From NCBI GenBank assembly GCA_021789935.1, contig JAJYIR010000003.1, positions 1-64,000 of the forward strand: a DNA stretch of 64,000 nucleotides, read 5' to 3'. The translations under genes and the position numbers were made by a program. Source of the stretch: Nitrospirota bacterium. Its GTDB lineage: Bacteria; Nitrospirota; Thermodesulfovibrionia; Thermodesulfovibrionales; JdFR-88. Under the pieces are notes generated by a model. That model searched no databases, was not told the DNA's origin, and worked only from the letters and a program-made list of their open reading frames with translations. The number at the start of each line of letters is the position of its first letter. Position 1 is the stretch's first letter. Below, in pieces: positions 8,200 through 17,075 of this stretch.

Positions 8200-9160
8200 C
8201 CGCCCGCCGCTTATCTCTTTTATAATCGTAAACCTGGACACGGAAAAACTCCTTTTGGATTGCATGGAGTCTATCCGTAGTACCGCCAAGGGCCTGGATT
8301 ACGAAATATGGGTTGTGGACAATGGAAGCAGCGATGGAAGCGTCCGGTCGGTAAAAGAATTTTTCCCGGACGTGCACATCATTGAAAACAGGCGGAATGC
8401 CGGATTTGCCAGGGCCAATAACCTTGCCATCTCAAATGCGGCCGGAACATACCTGGTCCTTCTGAACACCGACGCCATGTTGACCGTGGGGGCCGTCCGT
8501 ACCGCGATAGGGTTCATGGAGGAAAGGCCGGATATTGCGGTTTGCGGCGCCCGGCTTCTGAACGCCGACGGTACAAATCAAAATTCCATTGCGAATATGC
8601 CGGGGCTTTTGACCGAACTTAGCAACAAGAGCCTGCTCAGACGAATTTTCCCCCGCAGATTTTTGGGGAAAGAAAGTAAAATAGACGGGCCGGTGGAGGT
8701 GGAATCCGTGATAGGGGCCTTCATGGCGGTGCGTAAAAAGGCGGTCGAGGAAGCTGGCGCGATGGACGAAGATTATTTCTTTTTTCTTGAAGAGACGGAC
8801 TGGTGTCTGCGCTTTCAAAAAAAGGGCTGGAAGATATATCATCACCCCGGCGTCCGCGTGGTCCATCTTCAGGGCCAGACCGCTCAAAAAAACCTGACAA
8901 ATGCCCGTATAGAATATTGGAGGTCCAGGTATCTTTTTTTCAGGAAGAACAAACCCCTGGCTGCCAGGGCCGCGCTTCGGGCGGGGCTCTTCGCAAAACT
9001 TTCAGCGGATTTCCTCATAGCGCTGCTCGGCAACGTGCTTACCCTCTTTTTAAATGAAAAAAAGAAAGGCAGGCTCAGGATTTATTCGGCAGTGCTTTTA
9101 TGGCATTTTGCCGGATGTCCCGGTTCCCGGGGGCTCAGACCAAGAGCGCCCGGCGAGTAA
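8189..9160 (+). CDS. Family 2 glycosyltransferase (rhamnosyltransferase-like)
   Basis: Inverting GT-A glycosyltransferase, probably adding a sugar to LPS core or O-antigen at the inner membrane face. SFIIVNLDTEKLLLDCMESI opens the fold, VVDNGSSDGS binds the nucleotide, and LVLLNTDAML has the DxD-type metal site. EETDWCLRFQKKGWKIYHHP and the histidine-containing VRVVHLQGQT are typical of the WcaA/RfbN-like clan. About 323 residues; a short amphipathic, basic C-terminal segment probably touches the membrane. TTG at 8189 is the start, with GGAGAAGG upstream, and overlaps the DUF3108 stop by 11 nt. The last 20 residues are Pro/Arg-rich and not family-like. Confidence 0.9.
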   Translation: MDGNRPPLISFIIVNLDTEKLLLDCMESIRSTAKGLDYEIWVVDNGSSDGSVRSVKEFFPDVHIIENRRNAGFARANNLAISNAAGTYLVLLNTDAMLTVGAVRTAIGFMEERPDIAVCGARLLNADGTNQNSIANMPGLLTELSNKSLLRRIFPRRFLGKESKIDGPVEVESVIGAFMAVRKKAVEEAGAMDEDYFFFLEETDWCLRFQKKGWKIYHHPGVRVVHLQGQTAQKNLTNARIEYWRSRYLFFRKNKPLAARAALRAGLFAKLSADFLIALLGNVLTLFLNEKKKGRLRIYSAVLLWHFAGCPGSRGLRPRAPGE

Positions 9161-9171
9161 AAAACCTCGCC

Positions 9172-9993
9172 ATGGGAAAGACGGCAATAAAAGGAAAAAT
9201 CAAAAAGCCTGTTTCAGCTTGCATCATAGCCCACAACGAGGCCGCCCGCATCGGGAGGTGCCTCGAATCCCTCAGGGACTTTTTTGATGAAGTGATCGTT
9301 GTCATTGATTCCAGGAGCACTGACGAGACCGAATCCATAGCGCGAGGTTTCGGGTGCAAGGTCTACCTGGAGGATTGGAAGGGGTTTGGCCCTCAGAAAC
9401 AAAGCGCCGTGGATAAATGCTCGAACGACTGGGTTTTCGTGATAGATTCGGATGAAGTGCTGCCTGGAGAAACCGCAGACAAAATACAGGAGATCGCGGC
9501 CACTCCTGCGGCCCGCGCCTATGCCTTCCCCAGGAAAAACTTTTTTCACGGCAGGTGGATGAGGCATGGGGACTGGTGGCCGGACTGGCAGGTGCGCCTT
9601 GTGGACAAAAGATACGGCCGCTTCGCAGGCGCCATACATGAGGGTTGGGAAATGGAAGGCGGACAGGCGCAAAAGCTCGAATATCCGATAGAACACTACT
9701 CGTTTGAAAACTATTCCTCCATGTTAAAGACCATGGACCGCTATTCCTCCACCATTGCCGGAGACATGTTCTCAAAAGGCGCGCGCACAAACGCGCTGGA
9801 GCCGGTATATCACGGGGTCTGGATGTTCCTGAGGATTTACATCATCAAAACTGGTTTCCTTGAAGGTTTTGACGGTCTGGTTATGGCGCTTCTGAAGGCG
9901 GGAGGGTCTTTCTTTAAATATGCCAAGCTGCTGGAACTGCAGCGGGAAAAGACCGTACCCTGCCCTGTGAAAAAAGGAGATGCCGGGAAATAA
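9172..9993 (+). CDS. Family 2 glycosyltransferase, WaaE/KdtX-like LPS core glucosyltransferase
   Basis: The 273-residue protein matches the beta-1,4-glucosyltransferase branch of GT2 (WaaE/KdtX), which glucosylates heptose I of LPS inner core. Markers: SACIIAHNEAARIGRCLESL, VIDSRSTDET, FGPQKQSAVDKCSNDWVF, the VIDSDEVL metal site, and FPRKNFFHGRWMRHGDWWPD followed by RFAGAIHE. The start at 9172 (MGKTAIKG) is 11 nt past the preceding stop; an upstream in-frame ATG at 9100 would overlap the previous gene by 61 nt and adds unrelated residues. The acceptor sugar is inferred from the family only. Confidence 0.88.
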   Translation: MGKTAIKGKIKKPVSACIIAHNEAARIGRCLESLRDFFDEVIVVIDSRSTDETESIARGFGCKVYLEDWKGFGPQKQSAVDKCSNDWVFVIDSDEVLPGETADKIQEIAATPAARAYAFPRKNFFHGRWMRHGDWWPDWQVRLVDKRYGRFAGAIHEGWEMEGGQAQKLEYPIEHYSFENYSSMLKTMDRYSSTIAGDMFSKGARTNALEPVYHGVWMFLRIYIIKTGFLEGFDGLVMALLKAGGSFFKYAKLLELQREKTVPCPVKKGDAGK

Positions 9994-9997
9994 ACTG

Positions 9998-10930
9998 ATG
10001 CGGAACATTAGCGATTGCGCCTTCATTCTCGTAAATTACAATACGGGGAAATATCTTTTTGACTTATTGGATTTCCTTTCATCCTCCAGCCTGCCGTTCA
10101 CATATCGCGTAATAGTCGTGGACAACAACTCCACAGATGGCTCAGTCGAGCGCCTGATAGAAAGGGGCGGAGTCCAACTCATTAGAAACTCGGACAACCT
10201 TGGGTACGCAAAGGCTGTAAACATGGGGATAGATGCGGGCAAAAACGAATGCAAATACCTGTGTGTGCTGAACACTGATCTGGAACTTGATGAACGCACG
10301 CTGCGTTCCCTATGGAGTTTCATGGAGGCAAACCCCGCCGCCCAGATATGCTCCCCTGTGATATACAGTTCAAACGGCAAAGTGCAGGGGTTTTTTTTCA
10401 AATTAAGCCCCCTGCTCCTTCATATGGACTTTATAAAGACGATCTATTCAAGTCTCATGAAGGGGGTCATTGCCCGCTTAAAGAGGCCCATTGATGTCGA
10501 TGGCGTTGCGGGGACTTTTTTGTTCTTCAGGTCTAAACTGGTAAAACCAGGGGAAAGGTTTTTCGACGAGGATTATTTTTTCTATTTCGAGGACGCAGAT
10601 CTGGCCCTCAGGCTGAAAAAGGCAGGCATCAGGACTTATATTGTTCCGGACTCCAGGGTGGTCCATTTCGGCAGCCCAACAGACGTTGAATTCCATTGGC
10701 GCCTTTTCTACAGGAACAAATACCTTTTCCTCGAAAAAAACTACGGCCATGTCCACTCCGGACTCGCCCAGACAATGGACCGCTGGAAAGCACGGAGCAA
10801 ATTCCTTAAATATGCCCTGTTGAAACATGTTTATCCAAGCAAGCGAATGTTTGCCAAATTCGGACATTACAAGGACATGGCGGCGAGGCTTGAGGAGATA
10901 AAAGTAGGTTTTAGTCCGGGCGGGAAATAA
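9998..10930 (+). CDS. Family 2 glycosyltransferase (rhamnosyltransferase-like)
   Basis: GT-A enzyme of about 310 residues, same clan as the protein at 8189 but clearly diverged. CAFILVNYNTGKYLFDLLDF begins the fold, VVDNNSTDGS binds the nucleotide sugar, VLNTDLELDE carries the DxD-like site, and FEDADLALRLKKAGIRTY plus SRVVHFGSP complete it. The C-terminus is basic and probably membrane-associated. ATG at 9980 (overlapping the previous stop by 14 nt) is an alternative start giving 316 residues. It ends 20 nt inside the 3' end of the convergent O-antigen-ligase gene. Sugar and acceptor are unknown. Confidence 0.88.
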   Translation: MRNISDCAFILVNYNTGKYLFDLLDFLSSSSLPFTYRVIVVDNNSTDGSVERLIERGGVQLIRNSDNLGYAKAVNMGIDAGKNECKYLCVLNTDLELDERTLRSLWSFMEANPAAQICSPVIYSSNGKVQGFFFKLSPLLLHMDFIKTIYSSLMKGVIARLKRPIDVDGVAGTFLFFRSKLVKPGERFFDEDYFFYFEDADLALRLKKAGIRTYIVPDSRVVHFGSPTDVEFHWRLFYRNKYLFLEKNYGHVHSGLAQTMDRWKARSKFLKYALLKHVYPSKRMFAKFGHYKDMAARLEEIKVGFSPGGK

Positions 10931-12176
10931 CGGCGGGTATCGCCATTATCAGCCCAAGCGCGAGGGTATTGTCAAAACCCCATATAAGCGTATCGGTAAA
11001 GCTCCCAAGAAGGAATATACACATATAGCAGAGCTTGAACCACGCTTCGGGCCGCCCCCGGTTTTCCCATGCCTCCTTCGTCACTCTCCATAGAAACCAC
11101 AGCAGTATGAAAAATCCCGGAAATCCAAGATCAGCCAGATATGCCAGATAACTATTGTGAGGGTGGTCGATGAGCAAGCCCGGGGTGCCCGGTATGGCAT
11201 GGGTCCGCTGCAAACCGGCCATCGCCACGCCGTAATCCCCTGTACCAACCCCGAGCAACGGATGTTCTTCGGCCAGTTTAAGCGCTCCTTCCCAAAACAC
11301 GAAGCGCAGACCCATGCTCGTATCCACGTTACCTCTGTGATATTGGCTCAAGTCGTTTATGCCCGTCCGGATGCGCCCCTGCACCATGGGAGACAGGGAC
11401 AGGCCTATAATGCTCAATACCCCCACGGCCATCGCCAGCCTGCGCCAGCGTCCGGGGTAAAGCATCCACAGGGCCAATGGGAACAGGAGTATAAAGGCCG
11501 CCTGCCCTGCCCGTCCCCCTGTTATTATGAGCTGGGTAAAGAAAAGCAGCGCCAACACCACATTCCATGTCCGGGGCAATACAACTTTATGTTTGAAGTC
11601 ATAGGCAAGCCACAAAAGGGCATTGGCAAGCGCAAGGCTCAAAAAAATATGGTTTGAATACCCCGTGGGACCGGTACTGGCGTTTATTTCGGTGTTCACG
11701 GGCAGCCATGAATCAAGATGGGTCCACTGCAACCCTCCGACAACGGCGTTCAGGAAGAGGCCGGCCAGAAACAGGCGAACAATGAGCTTGAAACTGGAAC
11801 GGTCCCATGGCAGGGTCGCCCCGGCCCCGGCTATTAAAAAGCAGTTGAGCCTGGAAAGCACATTAAGGCCGCGGGCCGTGTCTCTGGTCCAGAGCATCCC
11901 CAGTATATTGATCGCCAGGACAGCGGCAAGAGGCCAAAACCATGGGCGCGAAAGCGTTTTTCTCAAGTTACGCCAGTAACCGCCGGCAAGCCAGACCACA
12001 GCGAAAAGCACCTTGGAGATGGCCGCGCCGGAAGTTGATATTGGCGACATGAAAAGCGGCAGTGCGAAAAAAAAGAGAATCCAGGCATCAAGTGAGGCAT
12101 TCCTGACGCACGCCGCCTCCTGTCCGGCAGGCGCAAAATTCCCGATTGTTTTTATTCCGGATCCGTTCATGGCCAT
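10911..12176 (-). CDS. O-antigen ligase / Wzy_C family membrane protein
   Basis: Polytopic inner-membrane protein of 421 residues with about 11-12 hydrophobic segments. A large periplasmic loop between about residues 265 and 345 contains HPLLGVGTGDYG and DHPHNSYLAYLADLG. The HNSYL motif is the signature of the WaaL/Wzy superfamily, whose members move O-antigen from undecaprenyl diphosphate to lipid A-core or polymerise it. Ligase and polymerase cannot be separated by sequence alone. A paralogue lies at 14048 on the other side of msbA. Its 3' end overlaps the convergent glycosyltransferase by 20 nt. Confidence 0.85.
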   Translation of the reverse strand: MAMNGSGIKTIGNFAPAGQEAACVRNASLDAWILFFFALPLFMSPISTSGAAISKVLFAVVWLAGGYWRNLRKTLSRPWFWPLAAVLAINILGMLWTRDTARGLNVLSRLNCFLIAGAGATLPWDRSSFKLIVRLFLAGLFLNAVVGGLQWTHLDSWLPVNTEINASTGPTGYSNHIFLSLALANALLWLAYDFKHKVVLPRTWNVVLALLFFTQLIITGGRAGQAAFILLFPLALWMLYPGRWRRLAMAVGVLSIIGLSLSPMVQGRIRTGINDLSQYHRGNVDTSMGLRFVFWEGALKLAEEHPLLGVGTGDYGVAMAGLQRTHAIPGTPGLLIDHPHNSYLAYLADLGFPGFFILLWFLWRVTKEAWENRGRPEAWFKLCYMCIFLLGSFTDTLIWGFDNTLALGLIMAIPAVISRPD

Positions 12177-12251
12177 TTTTTAATTATTATAGCAAAGACT
12201 TTCCTTGAAAATTGCGGACATGATGGCCTCATGGACGGGTGAAAAAGTTTT

Positions 12252-13994
12252 TTATCCAAATTGCAGCTCGTACAGACGTTTGTAAACGGGAGAATTTTGG
12301 AGCAGTTCCTCATGAGAGCCCGCCGCCAGGAGCTTCCCTTTTTCCATAACGAGTATCCTGGTTGCTTTCCTGATGGTCGACAGCCTGTGGGCGATGACGA
12401 ACGTGGTCCGCTCCTTCATAAGGTTCTCAAGCGCCATCTGCACCATCAGCTCGCTTGTGGAATCCAGTGAGGATGTGGCCTCATCAAGTATGAGTATCGG
12501 CGGACTTTTAAGAATGGCACGCGCTATGGAAAGCCTCTGCCTCTGCCCGCCGGAGAGCCTTACGCCCTTTTCCCCAACGATGGAGTCATAGCCGCCCGGC
12601 AGCTCCATTATGAAACCATGGGCATAAGCCGCCTTTGCGGCCAACATTATATCCTCTTCCGGCGCGCCCGGCCTGCCAAAAGCGATATTTGCCCTGACCG
12701 TATCGTTAAACAGGACCACCTCCTGGCTCACCATACCAAACTGAGACCTGAGCGATGTAAGGCTCGCCCTGGATATGTCGGCGCCGTCAATGAGAATGCT
12801 TCCGGACACGGGTTCGTAAAACCTGGGGATGAGGTTTGCGAGCGTAGACTTGCCGCTGCCGCTTTCCCCGACAATGGCAACGATCTCGCCCTTCGCCACC
12901 CTGAAGCTTATCCCGTCCAGGGCCTTTTGCGATTTTTCCGTGCCGGGATAGACGAAGGACACGTCTTTAAACTCTATGGATCGGCTTACAACAGGCAGGT
13001 CAATGCCGCCTTTCGGCTCCGTCTGAAGCTCCAGCATCTCGAATATCCTCTCAAGAGGGGCACTTACCCTGTGCACCTCCGCGTTTACCCTGGAGAGCCT
13101 CCTGGCCGGGGTATAAACCAGGAATATGGCCGTAAGGAAAGAGGTAAATCCCCCCGCCGTCAGACGGCCCGTAACCACAAGCCTTCCCCCGTACCATAGG
13201 ACGAAGGCAATTCCCGCCCCGCCCGCCACCTCCATAACCACAGAAGCAAACTCCCTGACCCTCACCGAGCGCATGTTTTCCCTGTAGAAATCCCAGTTCC
13301 TTTTAAGGAAGCGTTCCTTCTGGAAGTCCTCCCGTACAAAGGACTTTATTATCTTTATCCCGGTAAAACTCTCGGACAGGTCCTCAACAATGCCGGCCGC
13401 TTTTTCCTGGATGCGCTGGCTTATCCGTTTGAGCCTCCGCGCTATCTTCTCCACCCCGTAGAAAGCCGCGGGCAAAAGAAAAACGGCCAATGCCGCAAGG
13501 TCCCACCTGAGCCAGAAGGCATATCCTATGAGGCATACCGTCGTGGCGGCCTCCACGAACAATTGCCTCACCGTAAGGGAGATTATCTGCTGGACCGCCG
13601 CGGTGTCATTTACCACCCTGGATATAAGCTCTCCGCTGGAGGAGGAGTTGAAATACCCGATGGGCATATCCAGGATGCTTTCATAGAGGCGCTGCCTCAT
13701 GTCCGCAACCATCTTCTGGCTGGCGGATTGCATAAGGTATTCATAGGAAAAATTAAGAGCGGCCCTTGAAAGGAAGATCGCCATTATGGCGATGGGAATA
13801 AGGGCCAGGATGCCGGAGCTCCTGTTTACAAGTATCCCGTCGGTCACTGGTTTTACTATCCAGGCAAGAGCGCCGTTCAGTCCAGCGATGATAAGGCTTA
13901 TAAAAAGGGCGGCCGCGATCCGCCTCCAGTAAGGTTTTATAAGGCCGTAAAACCGCTTGAACTCGTTCTGGGTTTCAGGTACTTTATCAGGCAT
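12252..13994 (-). CDS. msbA: Lipid A/LPS flippase MsbA, ABC transporter (TMD-NBD)
   Basis: Homodimeric ABC exporter that flips lipid A-core across the inner membrane. The 580 residues comprise a six-helix type IV transmembrane domain (about 20-310) and an ATPase domain. In the latter, Walker A is GESGSGKST, the Q-loop lies in SQEVVLFNDT, the signature is LSGGQRQRLSIARA, Walker B is ILILDEATSSLD, and the switch His is in IAHRLSTI. The VRANIAFGRPGAPEEDI segment is typical of MsbA. It sits between two O-antigen-ligase genes on the same strand, giving a compact 'flip and ligate' module. Confidence 0.92.
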   Translation of the reverse strand: MPDKVPETQNEFKRFYGLIKPYWRRIAAALFISLIIAGLNGALAWIVKPVTDGILVNRSSGILALIPIAIMAIFLSRAALNFSYEYLMQSASQKMVADMRQRLYESILDMPIGYFNSSSSGELISRVVNDTAAVQQIISLTVRQLFVEAATTVCLIGYAFWLRWDLAALAVFLLPAAFYGVEKIARRLKRISQRIQEKAAGIVEDLSESFTGIKIIKSFVREDFQKERFLKRNWDFYRENMRSVRVREFASVVMEVAGGAGIAFVLWYGGRLVVTGRLTAGGFTSFLTAIFLVYTPARRLSRVNAEVHRVSAPLERIFEMLELQTEPKGGIDLPVVSRSIEFKDVSFVYPGTEKSQKALDGISFRVAKGEIVAIVGESGSGKSTLANLIPRFYEPVSGSILIDGADISRASLTSLRSQFGMVSQEVVLFNDTVRANIAFGRPGAPEEDIMLAAKAAYAHGFIMELPGGYDSIVGEKGVRLSGGQRQRLSIARAILKSPPILILDEATSSLDSTSELMVQMALENLMKERTTFVIAHRLSTIRKATRILVMEKGKLLAAGSHEELLQNSPVYKRLYELQFG

Positions 13995-14047
13995 CCTGAA
14001 TATTTTAATTAAAAGCGGCCTTAAAAATACAGAAGAGATACAATTTA

Positions 14048-15370
14048 TTAAGCCGCTTGCTGATACTCATTTAATTGTCGCGTAACGGGTTCTTTCTTCC
14101 CGGCCGCAAGGACGATCCCGTAAAACATGGCAAGGAGCATTCCGGACTGATGGCTCATTATCTGCGTGTCCGTGATCGAGCCCACCGTCAGGATGGCCAT
14201 GAACACCAGCATCGCAAAACCATAAACGGTGCGTCTTTTATTCCATCCCACACACAGGGGAACCGCCCACAAATATATAATTGCAAGTATCCCGAATATC
14301 CCGTAGCTGGCCGCCATATACAAAAAAGTATTCTGCGGCTGACTGAACCTTGGCAAACCGGCTTGACGGTCCTTGTTCATGAAATAGGAATAGCCACCCG
14401 TGCCCGTGCCGATGGCGGGGTGGGCCATAAATATCTTTGCCGCTCCGCGCCACATAAAATAATGGAGGCCAAAATCGGTAGCGACCTGCCCGTTATTATA
14501 GGCTGCCGTTTCACCCGATGCCTGCCTGATCCGGCCTTGCACGACGGGAGATAAAAAAAGGGCGCCCACAAGCATCAGGCTTATAGCAAAGGCTAATTTA
14601 AGTTTTTTTCTTTTTCTTCCAAGCAGGTTATAACCGATAACGGGAGAAAGCAGGATAAACGCGGCCTGCCCGCTGTCAGTGCGTATCAGCGCCAGAGATA
14701 CGAACTGCACCAGCATAAGCCCTGCGCAAAGGGCTTTATGCCGCATCTTCCCTGACTCGGCAAAATAAAAAGAAAGTAGCATGATGCTGAATGTGGTAAG
14801 CAGAGAGAGTTCAATGTGGCTGTGGTTGCCAAAAAACCCGTATGGCTCCTCTATAGAGTTCCGGTAAACATCGAAATGGCCGTGGTTGAAAAATACGTAA
14901 GGATCATTGCCGGGCCGGTAAACTATTCCCGCAAGCTGGCCAAGAAACGCAAGGGAAGTGAAAGTGACCCCGGCTATAAAGGCTTTAAAAAAGGCCCCGG
15001 CATCGGATCCCGATATCACGACACCCGCAACCATGAACGAAAACAGCCAGTAATCCGTCCTCTTGGCGAATTCGAAACCGGTCACCTTGTCACCTGAATA
15101 CAAAAGCCCTATCCACGGCAGCCCCATCATTATAAGGACCGGCCAGCCCCATTTCTGCAAGACCAGTCCGGCATCCTTCATGAACCTTCCGGAAATTATC
15201 CATGTGAACAGGAGCAGACCTTCAACTATCCCGAGAGGAGATATCGAAACCGGCAGAAAAAAGAAAAGCGCACATACGCCGTAAAACAAAATCTTATCCA
15301 ACGCCGGATGCTCCGGATTTAATATTCCAGGCCATTTCCATGGATCAAACCTCCCAGATTTTTCTCTCAA
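14048..15370 (-). CDS. O-antigen ligase / Wzy_C family membrane protein (second copy)
   Basis: 440 residues with about 11 hydrophobic segments. The layout parallels the protein at 10911: VQGRIRQASGE, then HPAIGTGTGGYSYFM in the large periplasmic loop, then QPQNTFLYMAASYGIFG in the position of the HNSYL motif. The usual His is replaced by Gln here (PQNTFL), which may matter for activity. It is the first gene of the minus-strand ligase-msbA-ligase row; the 208-bp gap to gatA probably holds promoters for both directions. Could be a polymerase (Wzy) rather than a ligase. Confidence 0.8.
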   Translation of the reverse strand: MREKSGRFDPWKWPGILNPEHPALDKILFYGVCALFFFLPVSISPLGIVEGLLLFTWIISGRFMKDAGLVLQKWGWPVLIMMGLPWIGLLYSGDKVTGFEFAKRTDYWLFSFMVAGVVISGSDAGAFFKAFIAGVTFTSLAFLGQLAGIVYRPGNDPYVFFNHGHFDVYRNSIEEPYGFFGNHSHIELSLLTTFSIMLLSFYFAESGKMRHKALCAGLMLVQFVSLALIRTDSGQAAFILLSPVIGYNLLGRKRKKLKLAFAISLMLVGALFLSPVVQGRIRQASGETAAYNNGQVATDFGLHYFMWRGAAKIFMAHPAIGTGTGGYSYFMNKDRQAGLPRFSQPQNTFLYMAASYGIFGILAIIYLWAVPLCVGWNKRRTVYGFAMLVFMAILTVGSITDTQIMSHQSGMLLAMFYGIVLAAGKKEPVTRQLNEYQQAA

Positions 15371-15509
15371 GCTGAACCGATTGGGCCTGCCATTTTCAAT
15401 GGATGCATTGAAACGATATTTATTTTAATTCAAAGCGCGCCCGAAACGTTAAAAAATTATAAATAATTTGTAAAGGGGCGCCTGGAAAATCCCCATTTTA
15501 TTTAAAACT

Positions 15510-15531
15510 TTGACATTATCCTGCTTATAAT
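15510..15531 (+). promoter_or_regulatory. Candidate gatAB promoter (TATAAT -10 element)
   Basis: TATAAT at 15526-15531 is a consensus -10 preceded by a TG two bases further than the extended -10 position. The TTGACA at 15510-15515 is only 10 bp upstream, too close to act as its -35, so the -35 is weak or replaced by the near-extended -10. Transcription would start about 40 bases before gatA. Confidence 0.4.
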
Positions 15532-15578
15532 TTATCCTTTATGTTCATAGCAGGAGGTCAGTATCTTTTATTTTTCTT

Positions 15579-17075
15579 ATGGAACTGTTTGAGCTTGGCA
15601 TAGAGGGAATAAAAGCCCTTCTGGATAAAAAAGAAGTCACTCCGCACGAGGTGCTTGACGCATTTTTTGCGCGCATAAACGCGGTTGAAGGTAAGGTCAG
15701 TGCCTATGTGACCCAGACACGGGAGAAAGCTTATGAGATGGCGGCATCCGCTGAAAAAGCGGGAAATTCTGGAATAAAAACCCTCTCCGGTATCCCCTTT
15801 GCCATAAAAGACAACCTTTGCACAAAGGGAATAAAGACCACCTGCTCCTCGAAGATGCTTGAGAATTTTATCGCCCCCTACGAAAGCACGGTCACAGAAA
15901 GGCTCTCCGGGGCGGGCGGCGTTTTTTTGGGAAAGACGAACCTTGATGAGTTCGCGATGGGCTCCTCCACCGAAAACTCCGCTTTCTTTACCACCAAAAA
16001 CCCATGGGACCTGCAACGGATACCGGGGGGAAGCAGCGGCGGTTCCGCAGCGGCGGTTGCCGCCGGGGAATGTGCTGCGGCCCTTGGTTCGGACACCGGG
16101 GGCTCAATAAGGCAGCCGGCGGCGCTGTGCGGAGTTGTGGGACTGAAACCCACATACGGCCGTGTATCAAGATACGGGCTTGTGGCCTTCGCCTCCTCGC
16201 TAGACCAGATTGGCCCCATTACAAAGACAGTCAGGGACGCCGCAATGGTCCTGAACGCGATAGCAGGGCGGGACCCGATGGACTCCACATCAGCCCCGCT
16301 TCCGGTCCCGGATTTCACGAAGGCCGCCGGAATGGACGTTAAGGGATTGAGGGTGGGCATCCCAAGGGAATATTTCATAGAGGGCATGGACCCCGAAGTG
16401 GAAAAGGCCGTCAAAGGGGCGGTTGCGCAGCTTGAGGCCATGGGCGCGATACCGGTGGAGGTGAGCCTTCCCCATACCGGTTACGCCGTAGCCGCTTATT
16501 ACATCCTTGCCACCTCGGAGGCATCATCCAACCTGGCAAGATACGACGGGGTGAAATACGGGTTCAGGGCCGCCGGTAAAGACCTTCTTGATACCTATAT
16601 GCAGACCAGGGCCCAGGGGTTCGGCCCGGAGGTAAAAAGAAGGATAATGCTTGGCACCTATGCCCTTTCAGCGGGATATTATGAGGCCTATTACGGAAGG
16701 GCGCAGCAGGTAAGGACGCTTATAAAGCGCGATTTTGAAGAGGCGTTCCGGGTGGCGGACATTATAGCAACGCCAACCTCGCCCACCGCGGCATTCAAGA
16801 TTGGTGAAAAATCGGCGGACCCGCTCCAGATGTATCTTTCGGACATCTTCACCATATCTATAAATCTGGCCGGCCTGCCGGGCATTTCCATACCTTGCGG
16901 CTTTACCGGGACAGGACTCCCGATAGGGCTCCAGCTAATAGGCAGGCATTTCGACGAGGAGATGCTTATCCGGGCGGCGTACGCATATGAGCAGTCCACG
17001 GAATGGCACAAGAGAAGGCCTGCCCTTCCATCAGATAACGGGGCGGATAAAGGGGAAGGTCCAAAAGCATTATGA
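15579..17075 (+). CDS. gatA: Aspartyl/glutamyl-tRNA amidotransferase subunit A
   Basis: Amidase subunit of GatCAB, which converts Glu-tRNA-Gln (and Asp-tRNA-Asn) to the amide form; cytosolic. 498 residues, normal length. The amidase signature is complete: catalytic Lys in GIPFAIKDN (about residue 79), the Ser-cis-Ser region [25 protein letters not shown], and nucleophile Ser in [13 protein letters not shown] (about residue 178). The start is odd: AGGAGGT lies at 15552-15558, 20 nt before the ATG, much too far; ATT at 15570 is in frame with better spacing (11 nt). gatB overlaps by 4 nt. gatC is not nearby. Confidence 0.96.
   Translation: MELFELGIEGIKALLDKKEVTPHEVLDAFFARINAVEGKVSAYVTQTREKAYEMAASAEKAGNSGIKTLSGIPFAIKDNLCTKGIKTTCSSKMLENFIAPYESTVTERLSGAGGVFLGKTNLDEFAMGSSTENSAFFTTKNPWDLQRIPGGSSGGSAAAVAAGECAAALGSDTGGSIRQPAALCGVVGLKPTYGRVSRYGLVAFASSLDQIGPITKTVRDAAMVLNAIAGRDPMDSTSAPLPVPDFTKAAGMDVKGLRVGIPREYFIEGMDPEVEKAVKGAVAQLEAMGAIPVEVSLPHTGYAVAAYYILATSEASSNLARYDGVKYGFRAAGKDLLDTYMQTRAQGFGPEVKRRIMLGTYALSAGYYEAYYGRAQQVRTLIKRDFEEAFRVADIIATPTSPTAAFKIGEKSADPLQMYLSDIFTISINLAGLPGISIPCGFTGTGLPIGLQLIGRHFDEEMLIRAAYAYEQSTEWHKRRPALPSDNGADKGEGPKAL

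Noticed and set aside
15510-15531. TTGACA and TATAAT as a paired sigma-70 promoter for gatA
   Set aside because: Only 10 bp separate them; sigma-70 needs about 16-18. Only the -10 element is kept as a candidate.
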